Below, one piece after another: positions 26,718 to 36,910 of a DNA stretch of 64,000 nucleotides. A model generated the notes under the pieces. It ran no database searches, was not told the origin of the DNA, and worked only from the letters and a program-made list of their open reading frames with translations. The position numbers and the translations under genes were made by a program. This DNA is from Saccharibacillus soli (GTDB lineage Bacteria; Bacillota; Bacilli; Paenibacillales; Paenibacillaceae), in NCBI GenBank assembly GCA_002189105.1, contig NIOB01000003.1:62001-126000 (forward strand). The letters are read 5' to 3'. Position 1 is the first letter of the stretch. The number at the start of each line of letters is the position of its first letter.

Positions 26718-27612
26718 CTTCCGTCAACTGCATGCTGCCGTTCATCCAATGCTCCATCACTTCATCGAGTTCAAGCGCACGAACCCGAATCGGCTTGACA
26801 CCGGCTTCTTCGAGCAAAATCGCTGTCGCTCCATAGTCCAAGGTGATAAAACGAACCATCCCCGACATCTCCACCGCCGATTCGACGATTCCCGGCAGCT
26901 CATCCAGCAGTTCTTCCCCCTGTGGAATCCAGACCTCACGGCAGCGTTCAAGCAGCAGATCCTTCTCGGCCATGCCCAATGAACGTCCCCGATCCATCAG
27001 AATCAGGTAATCCGCCATTCGACGCACTTCTTCCACCACATGAGTCGAGAGCAGCACGGTTGTCCCATCCTCGTCCACGCAGCGGCGAATTTCATTCATC
27101 ATCGTCTTCCAGGCAAAAGGATCAAGGCCTGAAGAAGGTTCATCGAGCAGCAGCAGCTTGGGCCTTGCCGCCAGCGCAGCCGTAATCTCAAACTTGCGCC
27201 GCTGCCCTTTCGACAGCTTGTTCAACTTCTTATCCCCCGGTACTTCAAAGCGATGAAGCAGTTCCTCATAGCGCTGCCAGTCCCAGCGAGCATAACAGGA
27301 CGCGCGAAACTTCGCTGCATCATCCATCTTGAGACCATCTTCCTCCGCTGCATAATGCTCCGGTACGTAGGCGATCTGCGATCGAATCTCCACAGGGATG
27401 CCTTTGGGATAAGTCTCACCGAACCAGAGCATTTGCCCTTGATCGGGATGGATGAGCTGCGCCGCGAGCTTCATCAGCGTTGTCTTGCCCGAACCGTTGC
27501 GTCCGATGAGCGCCGTTATATAATTCTCATACAGCTTGAGATCGACCGGACCCAAATCCAGTCGTTCCCGTTTCTTGACGACGTTCCGCCATTCCAGCGC
27601 TGCCTTTTCCAT
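26698..27612 (-). CDS. ABC transporter ATPase (YtrB-like)
   Basis: A 304-residue ATPase. Walker A GRNGSGKTT is at 37-45, the signature LSKGQRRKFE at 133-142, Walker B LLLLDEPSSG at 153-162, and the switch histidine in LSTHVVEEV. It has a C-terminal extension of about 100 residues. The ATG at 27612 has AAGGAG upstream. It lies between a GntR regulator and natA; the permease at 28147-28866 is the likely partner, as in ytr operons. Its last residues are written by an 11-bp tandem repeat. Confidence 0.88.
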   Translation of the reverse strand: MEKAALEWRNVVKKRERLDLGPVDLKLYENYITALIGRNGSGKTTLMKLAAQLIHPDQGQMLWFGETYPKGIPVEIRSQIAYVPEHYAAEEDGLKMDDAAKFRASCYARWDWQRYEELLHRFEVPGDKKLNKLSKGQRRKFEITAALAARPKLLLLDEPSSGLDPFAWKTMMNEIRRCVDEDGTTVLLSTHVVEEVRRMADYLILMDRGRSLGMAEKDLLLERCREVWIPQGEELLDELPGIVESAVEMSGMVRFITLDYGATAILLEEAGVKPIRVRALELDEVMEHWMNGSMQLTEAGMKQE

Positions 27613-27725
27613 GCTTCCACTCCTTCCGGTCTTGAGCCGCGCCGCTGCGTGGCTCTATCGGAAGCTCCCCTTTCCGCCTCTTACGAATCATTCCGTGAAG
27701 AGGGGCTTTTTGGAAACACTCCCGT

Positions 27726-28115
27726 CTATCTACGCTCTTCCTCGCGCAGCGTTTCATCCAATAAGGCACGAAGTTCATCCGGTGTATACCCAACGGATCT
27801 TGCTGTATCAATCAATTCCCGTACGACGTCCTGCACGATCTGTCTCTTGTACGCTTCTCGATCATCCGTATCCACCTTGGTGACGAATGTGCCCGTTCCC
27901 TGGCGCGTGCGCAGCAGCCCTTCATTCTCCAGATCCTGATACACACGCCGAATGGTGATGACGCTGCATTTCAGGTCAGCCGAGAATTCCCGGATGGAAG
28001 GCAGCAGCGTACCTTCAGCGATCTGTCCAGTGACGATCAGCGAACGCAGCTGCGACTCGATCTGATGATACAGCGGCTCTGCACTGCTTTCGTTAATTTG
28101 AACGGGTATTCGCAT
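27726..28115 (-). CDS. GntR-family regulator, YtrA subfamily
   Basis: A 129-residue regulator. Residues 10-75 form the GntR winged helix (PLYHQIESQLRSLI, then LLPSIREFSADLKCSVITIRR and RQGTGTFV). The short C-terminal part has only helices, which marks the YtrA group. These regulators usually repress their own ABC operon and respond to cell-wall-active compounds. It lies second in a five-gene operon, 31 bases after the permease gene. Confidence 0.92.
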   Translation of the reverse strand: MRIPVQINESSAEPLYHQIESQLRSLIVTGQIAEGTLLPSIREFSADLKCSVITIRRVYQDLENEGLLRTRQGTGTFVTKVDTDDREAYKRQIVQDVVRELIDTARSVGYTPDELRALLDETLREEERR

Positions 28116-28146
28116 AACTTCACTCCTTTATCCCCGTTAATGACCT

Positions 28147-28866
28147 CTAGCCCAGATTGCGAAGCGGCAGTCTGCTGACGATCACACGATACGCGGCGAA
28201 GATCGAGGCAGCGGCAAGCAGCAGCAGAATCCATAGGGCAGGCGAGGCTACACCGCGATCCACACTGATCCGAATACTCGATTCCACAATCGACCCGACT
28301 GTATAATGCAGTCCCACTACAATCGCCTCCATCACCAACACCAGTGCACAGTTGTACCAGAAGTAACCTTTTCCGCGCATCAGCAGTTCCATCCCGATAT
28401 AGAGGCAGTTAAAGATCAAGCCGAAGGCTGTCCAGGTGAACGCAAATACGAGGTAAGCCGCCAGACCCATCTGTTCGTGAACACCGTGATGAACGAAATA
28501 CACGATAATAAAAAATAAAGTCCCATTGAACAGCGTACACAGCAGGAGTTGAATCATCCGTGCCAGAACCAGAGCCTGGGGCGAGATCGGCAGTGTCCGG
28601 TAATACGCCAGCATACTTGTATAGGAGTCTTCCATCATGTATTTGGCAATCCGCTTGGAAAAGTAGTAGCCAATCATCGACGCAATGGCCCAGAATATGA
28701 GATCCACCACCAGCAGCAGCCCGCTCTTCTGCGGTATCTCTCCAATCATGATTCCCGAAAAAAAGCCCATATAGGCAATCAGAATCAGCGAAGCCAGTAT
28801 ATAATAACGGTCAATCTTAAATTCCCGGCCCACGATCGACCAGGCTTGACGCCAGGTTCCGTCCAT
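28147..28866 (-). CDS. ABC transporter permease-like membrane protein, first gene of the operon
   Basis: A 239-residue protein with six predicted membrane helices (about 23-42, 52-68, 102-125, 137-160, 172-192, 212-230) and no ATPase motifs. The segment YRTLPISPQALVLARM resembles the coupling region of ABC-2 permeases. ATG 28866 follows GGAGG. As the first gene of a GntR-ATPase operon it is likely the membrane partner of the ATPase at 26698-27612. The substrate is unknown. Confidence 0.8.
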   Translation of the reverse strand: MDGTWRQAWSIVGREFKIDRYYILASLILIAYMGFFSGIMIGEIPQKSGLLLVVDLIFWAIASMIGYYFSKRIAKYMMEDSYTSMLAYYRTLPISPQALVLARMIQLLLCTLFNGTLFFIIVYFVHHGVHEQMGLAAYLVFAFTWTAFGLIFNCLYIGMELLMRGKGYFWYNCALVLVMEAIVVGLHYTVGSIVESSIRISVDRGVASPALWILLLLAAASIFAAYRVIVSRLPLRNLG

Positions 28867-28907
28867 ATTGTTCCTCCGTTCTCACTGCACGCAGTCGTAC
28901 ATCTTCT

Positions 28908-28933
28908 GTGCTTCTGTATATATGGATAAGCAC
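28908..28933. promoter_or_regulatory. Inverted repeat upstream of the GntR/ABC operon
   Basis: GTGCTT (28908-28913) and AAGCAC (28928-28933) flank an AT-rich centre (CTGTATATATGGAT) that could hold a -10 box. The site is 42 bases before the first start codon and may be the GntR operator. Confidence 0.4.
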
Positions 28934-29023
28934 AATCTAACCGAATTTATCCTTTTCGTCAAGGGAAACACTATCGCTGCCCCCCAATTGACCAGAGAAC
29001 CAACCACACCCTTAAATCGCATC

Positions 29024-29060
29024 AAAAAAACCGCCCTCAGGCGTTAGCCACAAGGACGGT
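29024..29060 (-). terminator. Terminator of the 63-residue protein gene
   Basis: On the minus strand ACCG-CCT and AGG-CGGT pair with one mismatch and are followed by seven T. Confidence 0.75.
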
Positions 29061-29185
29061 CGAGATGTTTCGCGTTTCGCATAAAAGTCCATTCCTTCGA
29101 TTGCCGGCCCACATCCACATCTGGCGACCGACAAAGGCATCTTCCTTATTCATCCGGTTACGGCCGCAGCCGCCTCAAGCACGTG

Positions 29186-29377
29186 CTAGGAAGCGGAGGA
29201 GTTGAGCTTGCCCATCTCATGTTCCACAACCAGCGTCAATTCTTCCTCGTATCCACCCATAATGTGATACTTCCGAACATATTCCTTTACAAACTTTTTC
29301 GGATCGCTCGGACGGAAAATACGAGTCATTTCCCGCAGACTTTCCTTGACTTCGTTATGACCTTTGGTCGCCATCAT
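29186..29377 (-). CDS. Small conserved-looking protein of unknown function
   Basis: A 63-residue charged soluble protein. It has GGGAGG five bases before ATG 29377 and a clear terminator 125 bases downstream, which supports a real gene. The sequence is rich in Lys/Glu and probably helical (ESLREMTRIFRPSDPKKFVK). I recognise no family. A second ATG lies one codon in. Confidence 0.65.
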   Translation of the reverse strand: MMATKGHNEVKESLREMTRIFRPSDPKKFVKEYVRKYHIMGGYEEELTLVVEHEMGKLNSSAS

Positions 29378-29902
29378 AATTCCCTCCCGGAACGTATTTC
29401 GTTATCGAGAATGTCAAAAAAATCTGCTGCCGACAGACGCCCCTAGAGGTTATCGCACTGCCCGCCGCGCACCGTTGCCTTGAAACTCGGCTCCGATCTG
29501 CGCCGCTGTGAAGTCAAACATCCACCTGACTTCTTACATACCCGACGAAATGCTTACTGAATCACTTCCGGTTTGCCCTTTCTCTCTTTGGCCGGATGCG
29601 ACTCTCCTTCCAAACGAAAAACAAAGCTCATGCACAGATTTTAAGAAGATGCTTACTTACGAGTATAACATTTTTCGACGAAATTGGATATGAACCGCAG
29701 GGCGCGGTGCAAAATCTCTGCAAGAGGCGGCAAGTTCAGTATCAAGGTCAATATGAACTTATTTCGTTAGACGCCTCCTGCTTCCCAAAAGTTGCTGGAT
29801 GCTCGTCCACAAAGCGAACATTTCTTCGCATCTGCTGCTTCGTATCTCTACCGCTCTGTGTGATATGATAGAGATTATCTCGCATCTTCCAGGGAGGAAC
29901 CC
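29378..29902. other. 525-base region without a gene
   Basis: No coding frame has a convincing ribosome site or composition. The only feature seen is an extended -10 box, TGATATGAT (29861-29869), 34 bases before the glycosyltransferase start, with no good -35. The stretch 29500-29800 is more AT-rich than its surroundings. Confidence 0.5.
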
Positions 29903-31186
29903 ATGCAACCGCACGAACCGAACGTTCTCATCCTGTACGCCAGCTACGGCGACGGACATTATCAGGCGACCAAAGCCTTGGAAAAAAGCTTGAACGAACG
30001 CGGCATCCATCAGGTCAAGCTGCTGGATCTGATGGCTGAAGCACATCCCAAGTTGAACGACCTCACCCGATTTGTGTATATGCAGAGCTACCGCACCATT
30101 CCCGGCCTGTATGGGCTTGTCTACAATATGACCAAAGAAATGAAATCCGATAAACCGTTCGCCCATATCCTGCACGCCTTCGGCACAAGAAGGCTGGAAG
30201 AGTACCTCAAGACCGAACGGCCCAGCGTAGTCATCCACACCTTTCCCCAGATGGTGATGCCCAAGCTGCGCCGCAAGATCGGACTCAATATTCCGATTGT
30301 CAATGTCGTCACCGACTTCGATCTGCATGGACGCTGGCTGCACCCCGACGTGGATCGCTTCTATGTAGCGACCGAAGAGATGCGCCGCGAAGCCGCCGCA
30401 GTCGGTATCGATCCTAACCGCATCACGGTCAGCGGGATTCCGATCAAGAGCGGATTTGACCCGGTTGAGGCGGTCGTGCCTCAAGCCCAAGCAGCTTCCA
30501 CGGTCGAGGAAGCCGCAAGTCTTGACAGCGCCGGAGGAAGCGACCGCTCCCGTGGCGATAGCCGCCACAGCGAAGGCGAGTTCGCCGCTGCCCGGGCGCT
30601 GCGCACCGGGGAGCCGCCCGTGCCGGGCGTCGCGCTGGACCCTGCGCGCAAGACCGTGCTGCTCATGGCCGGGGCCTACGGCGTCATGCTCGGCCTTCGC
30701 CGGGTCTGCGACCTGCTGCTCGCGCAGGAAGACATCCAGATTGTTGTCGTCTGCGGTCGCAACGAGGAGATGCGCGCGGGACTCGCGCAGCAGTACGCGG
30801 GGAACTCGCGCATTCAGATCCTCGGCTTCACCGACCGCGTCGCCTCGCTCATGCGCATGAGCGACTGCATTGTCACCAAGCCCGGCGGCATCACGCTCGC
30901 CGAATCGCTCGCCTGCCGGCTCCCGATCTTCCTGTTCCGGCCTGTGCCCGGCCAGGAACGCAACAACGCCGTCTACCTGGCGGAGCAGGGTGTGGCGTTC
31001 ATCTCCCGCAGCGCCGACGAACTGTCGGCGCAGATCGCCTCCCTGCTCGGCGATCCCAAGAAGCTGGCGGCATCACGCAGCCGCGCAGCGTCCCTCGGCC
31101 ATCCTCGCGCAGCCGACGAGATCGCCGACGACCTGATTGCCCGGTATATGTCCGGGCAGCCCGATTCAGCCGGGATTCCAGGCTGA
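29903..31186 (+). CDS. UgtP/MGDG-synthase-like glycolipid glycosyltransferase
   Basis: A 427-residue GT28-type enzyme that likely transfers sugar from a UDP-sugar to diacylglycerol, giving glycolipid anchors. The N-terminal domain has ASYGDGHYQATKAL and VNVVTDFDLHGRWLHPDVD, typical of the family. The C-terminal domain has KPGGITLAESLACRLPIFL, the UDP-sugar site. Between them, residues about 190-250 form a Ser/Ala/Glu/Arg-rich linker that I do not expect in the family. GGGAGG precedes ATG 29903. The second half of the gene is very GC-rich. It stands alone. Confidence 0.88.
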   Translation: MQPHEPNVLILYASYGDGHYQATKALEKSLNERGIHQVKLLDLMAEAHPKLNDLTRFVYMQSYRTIPGLYGLVYNMTKEMKSDKPFAHILHAFGTRRLEEYLKTERPSVVIHTFPQMVMPKLRRKIGLNIPIVNVVTDFDLHGRWLHPDVDRFYVATEEMRREAAAVGIDPNRITVSGIPIKSGFDPVEAVVPQAQAASTVEEAASLDSAGGSDRSRGDSRHSEGEFAAARALRTGEPPVPGVALDPARKTVLLMAGAYGVMLGLRRVCDLLLAQEDIQIVVVCGRNEEMRAGLAQQYAGNSRIQILGFTDRVASLMRMSDCIVTKPGGITLAESLACRLPIFLFRPVPGQERNNAVYLAEQGVAFISRSADELSAQIASLLGDPKKLAASRSRAASLGHPRAADEIADDLIARYMSGQPDSAGIPG

Positions 31187-31242
31187 CCGATGACTTAGAC
31201 GTTGCTTTTTTCTTGGTCTCTTTCTCTTTCTCTCCCACCCCA

Positions 31243-31270
31243 AAGAGCCTTCCTTTTCTCGGGAAGGCTC
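31243..31270. repeat. Hairpin copy 1 (AGCCTTCC/GGGAAGGCT)
   Basis: AGCCTTCC-TTTTCTC-GGGAAGGCT with CCAAAG before it. The same motif recurs 264 bases further on, near the next gene end. No T-run follows it. Confidence 0.7.
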
Positions 31271-31506
31271 GGCGGGCGCTCGGGAAGGTTAGAACTAGCA
31301 GTGAACGAAGCAAATCGCGGAGCGGAAAATTCAGTGAGATACAGACTTTCGAAGAAAGTCACTTCGTAAGCATAGGCTACGCCTTTGAGTCCGGAAAGCT
31401 TCCCCTCCCGATACAATCCGGCTTTCCGGCGAGACAGCGGTTTGAACGAATTTTTCGCGCAGCCCCTCGCTTCTCCAACGAATAGGATCTTCCTTCCAAA
31501 ACAGCC

Positions 31507-31538
31507 AAAGAGCCTCCCCGCACCCGGGAAGGCTCTTT
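31507..31538. terminator. Hairpin copy 2, likely two-way terminator between convergent genes
   Basis: AAAGAGCCTCCCCGCACCCGGGAAGGCTCTTTT-like stem (31507-31538). A-tract before and T-tract after make it usable from both sides. It lies nine bases from the stop of the GH13 gene. The region 31187-31547 holds only this and copy 1. Confidence 0.75.
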
Positions 31539-31547
31539 TCCACTCAC

Positions 31548-33236
31548 TCAACTTAACTTATACACCCGACTCTCATAAGGCCGCAGCGTCAGATGCTCCA
31601 GCTCCTCGTCCTCCAGCGGCTCGTAGTTCGCCAGCAGCAGCTCGGTCTTCATGTTCAGCAGTTCCTCCGGCCACTCGAACGTCGGCGTGCCGCTGAAGAA
31701 GTTCAGGATCACCAGCAGCTTTTCATTTTCCCAGGTACGAACAAACGCATAGATCTCTTCATGCAGTGGCATCACCAGTCGGTAATCGCCATACACGATC
31801 ACCTCATGCTTCTTGCGCAGTTCAATCAGCTTGCGGTAATGATGGAAGATGGAATCGGGATCGCGGCGGGCCGCTTCTACGTTGATCTTCGTATAATTCG
31901 GATTCACGTCCATCCACGGCTGACCGTCGGTGAAGCCCGCATGTTCCTCGACATTCCACTGCATCGGCGTTCGGGCATTGTCCCGGCTTTTTTTCCAGAT
32001 ACGCTGCATGACTTCCTTCTCGTCCATGCCCCGCTTGATACACTGCTTGTAATAGTTCAGCGTCTCGACGTCACGGTACTGGTCGATCGACGGGAAGCTC
32101 ACGTTGGTCATGCCGATCTCTTCGCCCTGATAGATGTACGGCGTCCCCTGAAGCGTATGCAGGAACGTCGCCAGCATCTTGGCCGAACGCACCCGGTAGT
32201 CGCCGTCGTTGCCAAAGCGCGACACTTGGCGAGGCTGGTCGTGGTTGGACATGTAATTGGCGTTCCAGCCTTTTTTGTGCAGCACGGTCTGCCAGCGGCT
32301 CATGATCTTCTTGAGGTCGATCAGCGTCCATGGCTTGATGTCCCATTTGCCCGTACCGCCGGATTTGGCGTCGAGGAACATATGCTCGAACTGGAAGATC
32401 ATGTCCAGCTCGTTGCGCCCTTCCCCCACATAATCCAGCGCCTGCTCCGGCCCGAGACCGGAGACTTCGCCCACGTTCATGATGTCGTAGAAGTCCAGCA
32501 CGTCCTCGTTCAGCGTCCGCAGGAAATAATGCACTTTGTCCAGATTGGAGAAAAAGTGATACGCCTGCACCACCGGAAGGTTCTGCGGATTGTCCGCGTC
32601 CGGCAGGCCTTCCGCTTTGACGATATGCGAGATCGCGTCGAAACGGAACCCGTCCACGCCTTTTTCCAGCCACCATTTCACCATGTCATGCAGTTCTTGG
32701 ACGACCTGAGGATTCTCCCAGTTGAGATCCGGCTGCTCTTTGGCATAGAGGTGCATGTAATATTCCTGCGTCCGTTCATCAAATTCCCAGACTGAACCGC
32801 TGAAGTACGATTCCCAGTTGTTCGGATACCCGCCATTCTCCTTAGGTTCGCGCCAGATGTAATAATCGCGTTTGGGGTTGTCTTTGGAAGCGGACGCTTC
32901 GATAAACCATTCATGTTCATGCGAGCTGTGATTCAGTACGAGGTCCATGATGATGCGGATATGGCGGGCATGCGCTTTCTGAAGCAGTTCGTCGAAGTCT
33001 TCCATCGTGCCGTATTTGGGATCAATCCCGTAATAGTCGCTGATGTCATACCCGTTATCATAACCTGGCGAGGTATAGATCGGGCAGATCCAGATGGCAT
33101 CTACGCCCAGCTCCTGCAAATAATCAAGCTTTTCGATGATGCCGCGCAGATCGCCCTTGCCGTCACCCGTTGTATCCTTGAAGCTGATCGGATAAATCTG
33201 GTAAATGACGCTTTCTTTCCACCACTTTTTCTTCAT
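31548..33236 (-). CDS. GH13 alpha-glucosidase / oligo-1,6-glucosidase
   Basis: A 562-residue cytoplasmic alpha-glucosidase of GH13 (O16G/trehalose-6-phosphate hydrolase group). DLVLNHSS (98-105), the nucleophile D200 in GFRFDAIS, the acid/base E257 in NVGEVSG and D333 in SNHDQPR are all present, as is QPDLNWENP (168-176). No signal peptide is seen. Length fits the group (about 555-565). It hydrolyses short alpha-glucosides; which linkage is preferred is not decided here. GGGGTG precedes ATG 33236. Confidence 0.93.
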   Translation of the reverse strand: MKKKWWKESVIYQIYPISFKDTTGDGKGDLRGIIEKLDYLQELGVDAIWICPIYTSPGYDNGYDISDYYGIDPKYGTMEDFDELLQKAHARHIRIIMDLVLNHSSHEHEWFIEASASKDNPKRDYYIWREPKENGGYPNNWESYFSGSVWEFDERTQEYYMHLYAKEQPDLNWENPQVVQELHDMVKWWLEKGVDGFRFDAISHIVKAEGLPDADNPQNLPVVQAYHFFSNLDKVHYFLRTLNEDVLDFYDIMNVGEVSGLGPEQALDYVGEGRNELDMIFQFEHMFLDAKSGGTGKWDIKPWTLIDLKKIMSRWQTVLHKKGWNANYMSNHDQPRQVSRFGNDGDYRVRSAKMLATFLHTLQGTPYIYQGEEIGMTNVSFPSIDQYRDVETLNYYKQCIKRGMDEKEVMQRIWKKSRDNARTPMQWNVEEHAGFTDGQPWMDVNPNYTKINVEAARRDPDSIFHHYRKLIELRKKHEVIVYGDYRLVMPLHEEIYAFVRTWENEKLLVILNFFSGTPTFEWPEELLNMKTELLLANYEPLEDEELEHLTLRPYESRVYKLS

Positions 33237-33539
33237 GAAGTCACCCCGGATTGAATAGTCGTGTGGATCGTATCTGATCTTGCTGCTTCTCTACCTGACT
33301 TCTCTACCTTAATAGTAACCACATGAGAGGTAGTATCTTTCAAAAATTCAGAACGTCCGGGCGAGAAAGGTTGAAAAAAGTAAAATTCGACCATCGGCAA
33401 ACAGAGAAAAGCTTCAAAACGTTCAATCTTCAGAAGACTCATTCAGCAGCGAACACATTCAAGAAAGCTTGCAGCATGTATGACCTAGAAGGATGCAGTG
33501 CAATGAAATTCGATGGCAAAGGTGAAGTGGGGAGAAATC

Positions 33540-34577
33540 ATGATGAAGACTTCAAACAATAGTCCGATCCCAAATACAAAAAAGAAACGAGTGCTGCAAA
33601 TCGCGGCGCTTCTGCTTCTGAGCGCAGCCATCGCAGGCTTGATCTGGCTGTGGCTTGCCCCTCCTGCGCTGGACGTTGAGCTGTACCGGATGAATCCAGC
33701 TTCGGATGGCATCCACACGAAGACCATTCAGAGCGATGGTCAGCGGCTGTTCCTGGTTGACCGGGCATCAGGAAACCGAATATACAGGCTGGAACCTGAG
33801 AGCGGAAGTCTGAAAAAGCTGGCTGAAGGTCCCGCCTATCAACTGCTGCTGGACGGAAAGTGGCTGTATTCCGCTGAATCCGGGCGGCACGGCGGCATTT
33901 ATCGGATGGACAAGGATGGCAAACATCGGGAAAGGATCTTCTCGTCTTCCACTCCTGCTCTGATCGGCATCGAAGACGGGGTGCTGTATCTGCTGGACGG
34001 GGATGCCAATTATGCTATCAAAAAGCTGAACCTCCAAACCGGAGCGCTGTCTACGCTGACGACAGATTCCGCTGGTCAAGCCGTGCTTCAAGGCGGCAAG
34101 CTCTATTACGTCAATCTCACGAAGGATTGGAGTCTGGAGGTTATGAACCTGGATGGAAGCGATGTCCACACCCTCGTTGAACGGGACGTCATGGAATTCT
34201 TCTTCGTATCGGAAGGGATTCTGACTCGCAGTGAGCGTGGACAAATCGATCTGCATCTTAGCAGCGCTCAACCCGGCGATCCGCCGATTATGATCGTTTC
34301 CTACGTGGCTCATGCGGAGACAATCGATGATCGTCTGTTCTACAGTCTGGACGATGGGACGATCAACCACACTCTGGTCATGACCGCGAGGTCTCTAGTG
34401 AGAACACCAGAGATTCGGCTGGTAAAAAAGCCTGATCCGCCAGCTTATGGGGATTTCTTCATCGCGGGAGATTGGCTGTACTATTATGATCGGATGAACG
34501 TGGATTCCCGTCTGCACCGCTTCAAGCTATCCAAAGGATTTTCCACTCCGATAACGCCCTCCATGCCTCGTTCGTAG
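33540..34577 (+). CDS. Membrane-anchored beta-propeller-like protein (DUF5050 type)
   Basis: A 345-residue protein. After a short basic tail, one membrane helix (about 18-40, LLLLSAAIAGLIWLWLA) anchors an extracellular part of repeated units with the pattern DG..LY-(Y/L)- and dash-like strands (DGKWLYSAESG, DGVLYLLDGD, GGKLYYVNL, DRLFYSLDDG, GDWLYYYDRM). This is the DUF5050/propeller plan. The ATG at 33540 has GGGGAG upstream and is better than an ATG at 33513. Role unknown. Confidence 0.8.
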   Translation: MMKTSNNSPIPNTKKKRVLQIAALLLLSAAIAGLIWLWLAPPALDVELYRMNPASDGIHTKTIQSDGQRLFLVDRASGNRIYRLEPESGSLKKLAEGPAYQLLLDGKWLYSAESGRHGGIYRMDKDGKHRERIFSSSTPALIGIEDGVLYLLDGDANYAIKKLNLQTGALSTLTTDSAGQAVLQGGKLYYVNLTKDWSLEVMNLDGSDVHTLVERDVMEFFFVSEGILTRSERGQIDLHLSSAQPGDPPIMIVSYVAHAETIDDRLFYSLDDGTINHTLVMTARSLVRTPEIRLVKKPDPPAYGDFFIAGDWLYYYDRMNVDSRLHRFKLSKGFSTPITPSMPRS

Positions 34578-34645
34578 ACGGGCCGCAGTAAAGCGACAAT
34601 GCCTGGCGATAAGACGGAGGATACCCACCTTACCCAGTCAAAAAG

Positions 34646-34690
34646 CAAAAAGACCGGCTTTCCCCTTAACATTCGGGAGCCGGTCTTTCC
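34646..34690. terminator. Two-way terminator between the propeller gene and pbuX
   Basis: AAAGACCGGCT and AGCCGGTCTTT pair across a loop of about 15 bases; an A-run precedes and T follows. It can serve both convergent genes. Confidence 0.85.
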
Positions 34691-34781
34691 TTTGAAAATT
34701 CCATTTAAAAATCTCAATTGAAGATGCTGTTCAACAAGTGCTGAATCGGTCATCCTCTACAATCTTTAGAGCGCTTTGGCT

Positions 34782-36197
34782 TTAGATCGCTTTGGTTACG
34801 CCTTTTTTGCCAGATACCGAGTGATTAGCCGCTTCCGCTGCCTCTTCTTCCGCACCGCCGAACACGTCATCGTCCGAAGTGACTTGGAGATGGGCATTTT
34901 TCTCACCCAGTCCGTTGAACACCAGATTCATGATAATCGCCGTGAAGCTGCCCGCGATGATGCCGTTGTCCACGAGAATACGAACCTGCTCGGGCAGGCC
35001 AGCGAACAGACCCGGTACTACCGAGACGCCCAGACCCATGCCTACGGAGCAGGCGATGATGAACAGATTTTCATGACGGGACAGATCGACCTGATCGCCC
35101 AATACGCGAACGCCGGAAGAGAGAACCAGGCCGAACAGCGCGACCATTGCGCCGCCGAGTACGGACGAAGGAATAAGCTGCGCCGTTGCCGCAATCTTAG
35201 GTACAAAACCAATGATGACGAGCAGGATACCTGCAACCGCTACTACGTCACGCGTCTTCACGCGGCTCATCTGTACAAGACCGACGTTCTGCGAGTAGGT
35301 GGTATACGGGAACGAGTTGAAGATGCCGCCCAGCATGATCGCCAGGCCTTCTGCACGGTAACCGCGAGCGAGTTCCTTGGAGCCAATCTCACGTCCAACA
35401 ATGCGACCCAACACCATAAATACGCCGGTCGATTCCACAACGCTGACGATGGCAACGAGGATCATGGTCAGAATGGCGCTAAGATTAAAGGTAGGTGCCG
35501 CGAAGTGGAACGGTGTGATAACGTGGAACCAGCTGGCGTTAGCCACCGGCGAAAAGTCCACTTTGCCCATGAATGCAGCCACAATCGTCCCTGCAACCAG
35601 ACCAATCAGGATGGAAATCGAACGAATGAATCCTGTAGAAACGCGATTCAGAATCACAATGAAGATCAATACGCCGAAGCCCAGCGCGATATTCGACAGG
35701 CTGCCAAAATCGGCTGCCCCCTGTCCACCGCCAAGGTTGGTCATCGCAGTCGGGATCAGCGTCACGCCGATGATCGTCACGACGGAACCGGTCACGATCG
35801 GCGGGAACAAGCGGATCAACTGGCCGAACAACCCGGAGAAAATGAAGATGAATAGACCCGAAGCAATGATCGCCCCGTAGATGGCGGAGATGCCCATACT
35901 CGGCTCATTGCCGATCATAATCATGGGAGATACCGCCTGGAACGCGCAGCCGAGTACAACCGGAAGCTTGATGCCGAAGAAACGGTTGCCCCAGACCTGC
36001 ATCAGCGTAGCAACGCCGCAGGCAAGCAGGTCAATTGCAATCAGATAGGTCAACTGCTCGGACGTCATGCCGATGGCATTGCCGACGATCATCGGAACGA
36101 CGATGGCGCCTGCATACATGGCCAGCACGTGCTGAATCCCAAGCGAGAAAGTCTTCGCCGGATGGCGATGTTTCTGGAAGATACGATCCGAACTCAT
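34782..36197 (-). CDS. pbuX: Xanthine permease, NCS2 family
   Basis: A 471-residue nucleobase:cation symporter. About 12-14 membrane helices are visible. ALVVESTGVFMVLGRIVG-like text near the middle (SVVESTGVFMVLGRIVGRE) and NVGLVQMSRVKTRDVVA further on are the NCS2 signature region. The preceding gene on the transcript is xpt, so xanthine is the likely substrate. ATG 36197 follows GGGGG. The pair is controlled by the guanine riboswitch upstream of xpt. Confidence 0.93.
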   Translation of the reverse strand: MSSDRIFQKHRHPAKTFSLGIQHVLAMYAGAIVVPMIVGNAIGMTSEQLTYLIAIDLLACGVATLMQVWGNRFFGIKLPVVLGCAFQAVSPMIMIGNEPSMGISAIYGAIIASGLFIFIFSGLFGQLIRLFPPIVTGSVVTIIGVTLIPTAMTNLGGGQGAADFGSLSNIALGFGVLIFIVILNRVSTGFIRSISILIGLVAGTIVAAFMGKVDFSPVANASWFHVITPFHFAAPTFNLSAILTMILVAIVSVVESTGVFMVLGRIVGREIGSKELARGYRAEGLAIMLGGIFNSFPYTTYSQNVGLVQMSRVKTRDVVAVAGILLVIIGFVPKIAATAQLIPSSVLGGAMVALFGLVLSSGVRVLGDQVDLSRHENLFIIACSVGMGLGVSVVPGLFAGLPEQVRILVDNGIIAGSFTAIIMNLVFNGLGEKNAHLQVTSDDDVFGGAEEEAAEAANHSVSGKKGVTKAI

Positions 36198-36225
36198 AAA
36201 GCTTGATTCCCCCTAGTATAATAAA

Positions 36226-36910
<685 letters not shown>

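Noticed and set aside
31195-31551. A minus-strand frame of 118 codons between the glycosyltransferase and the GH13 gene
   Set aside because: Its composition is that of repeats and hairpins, it has no ribosome site, and no recognisable protein features.
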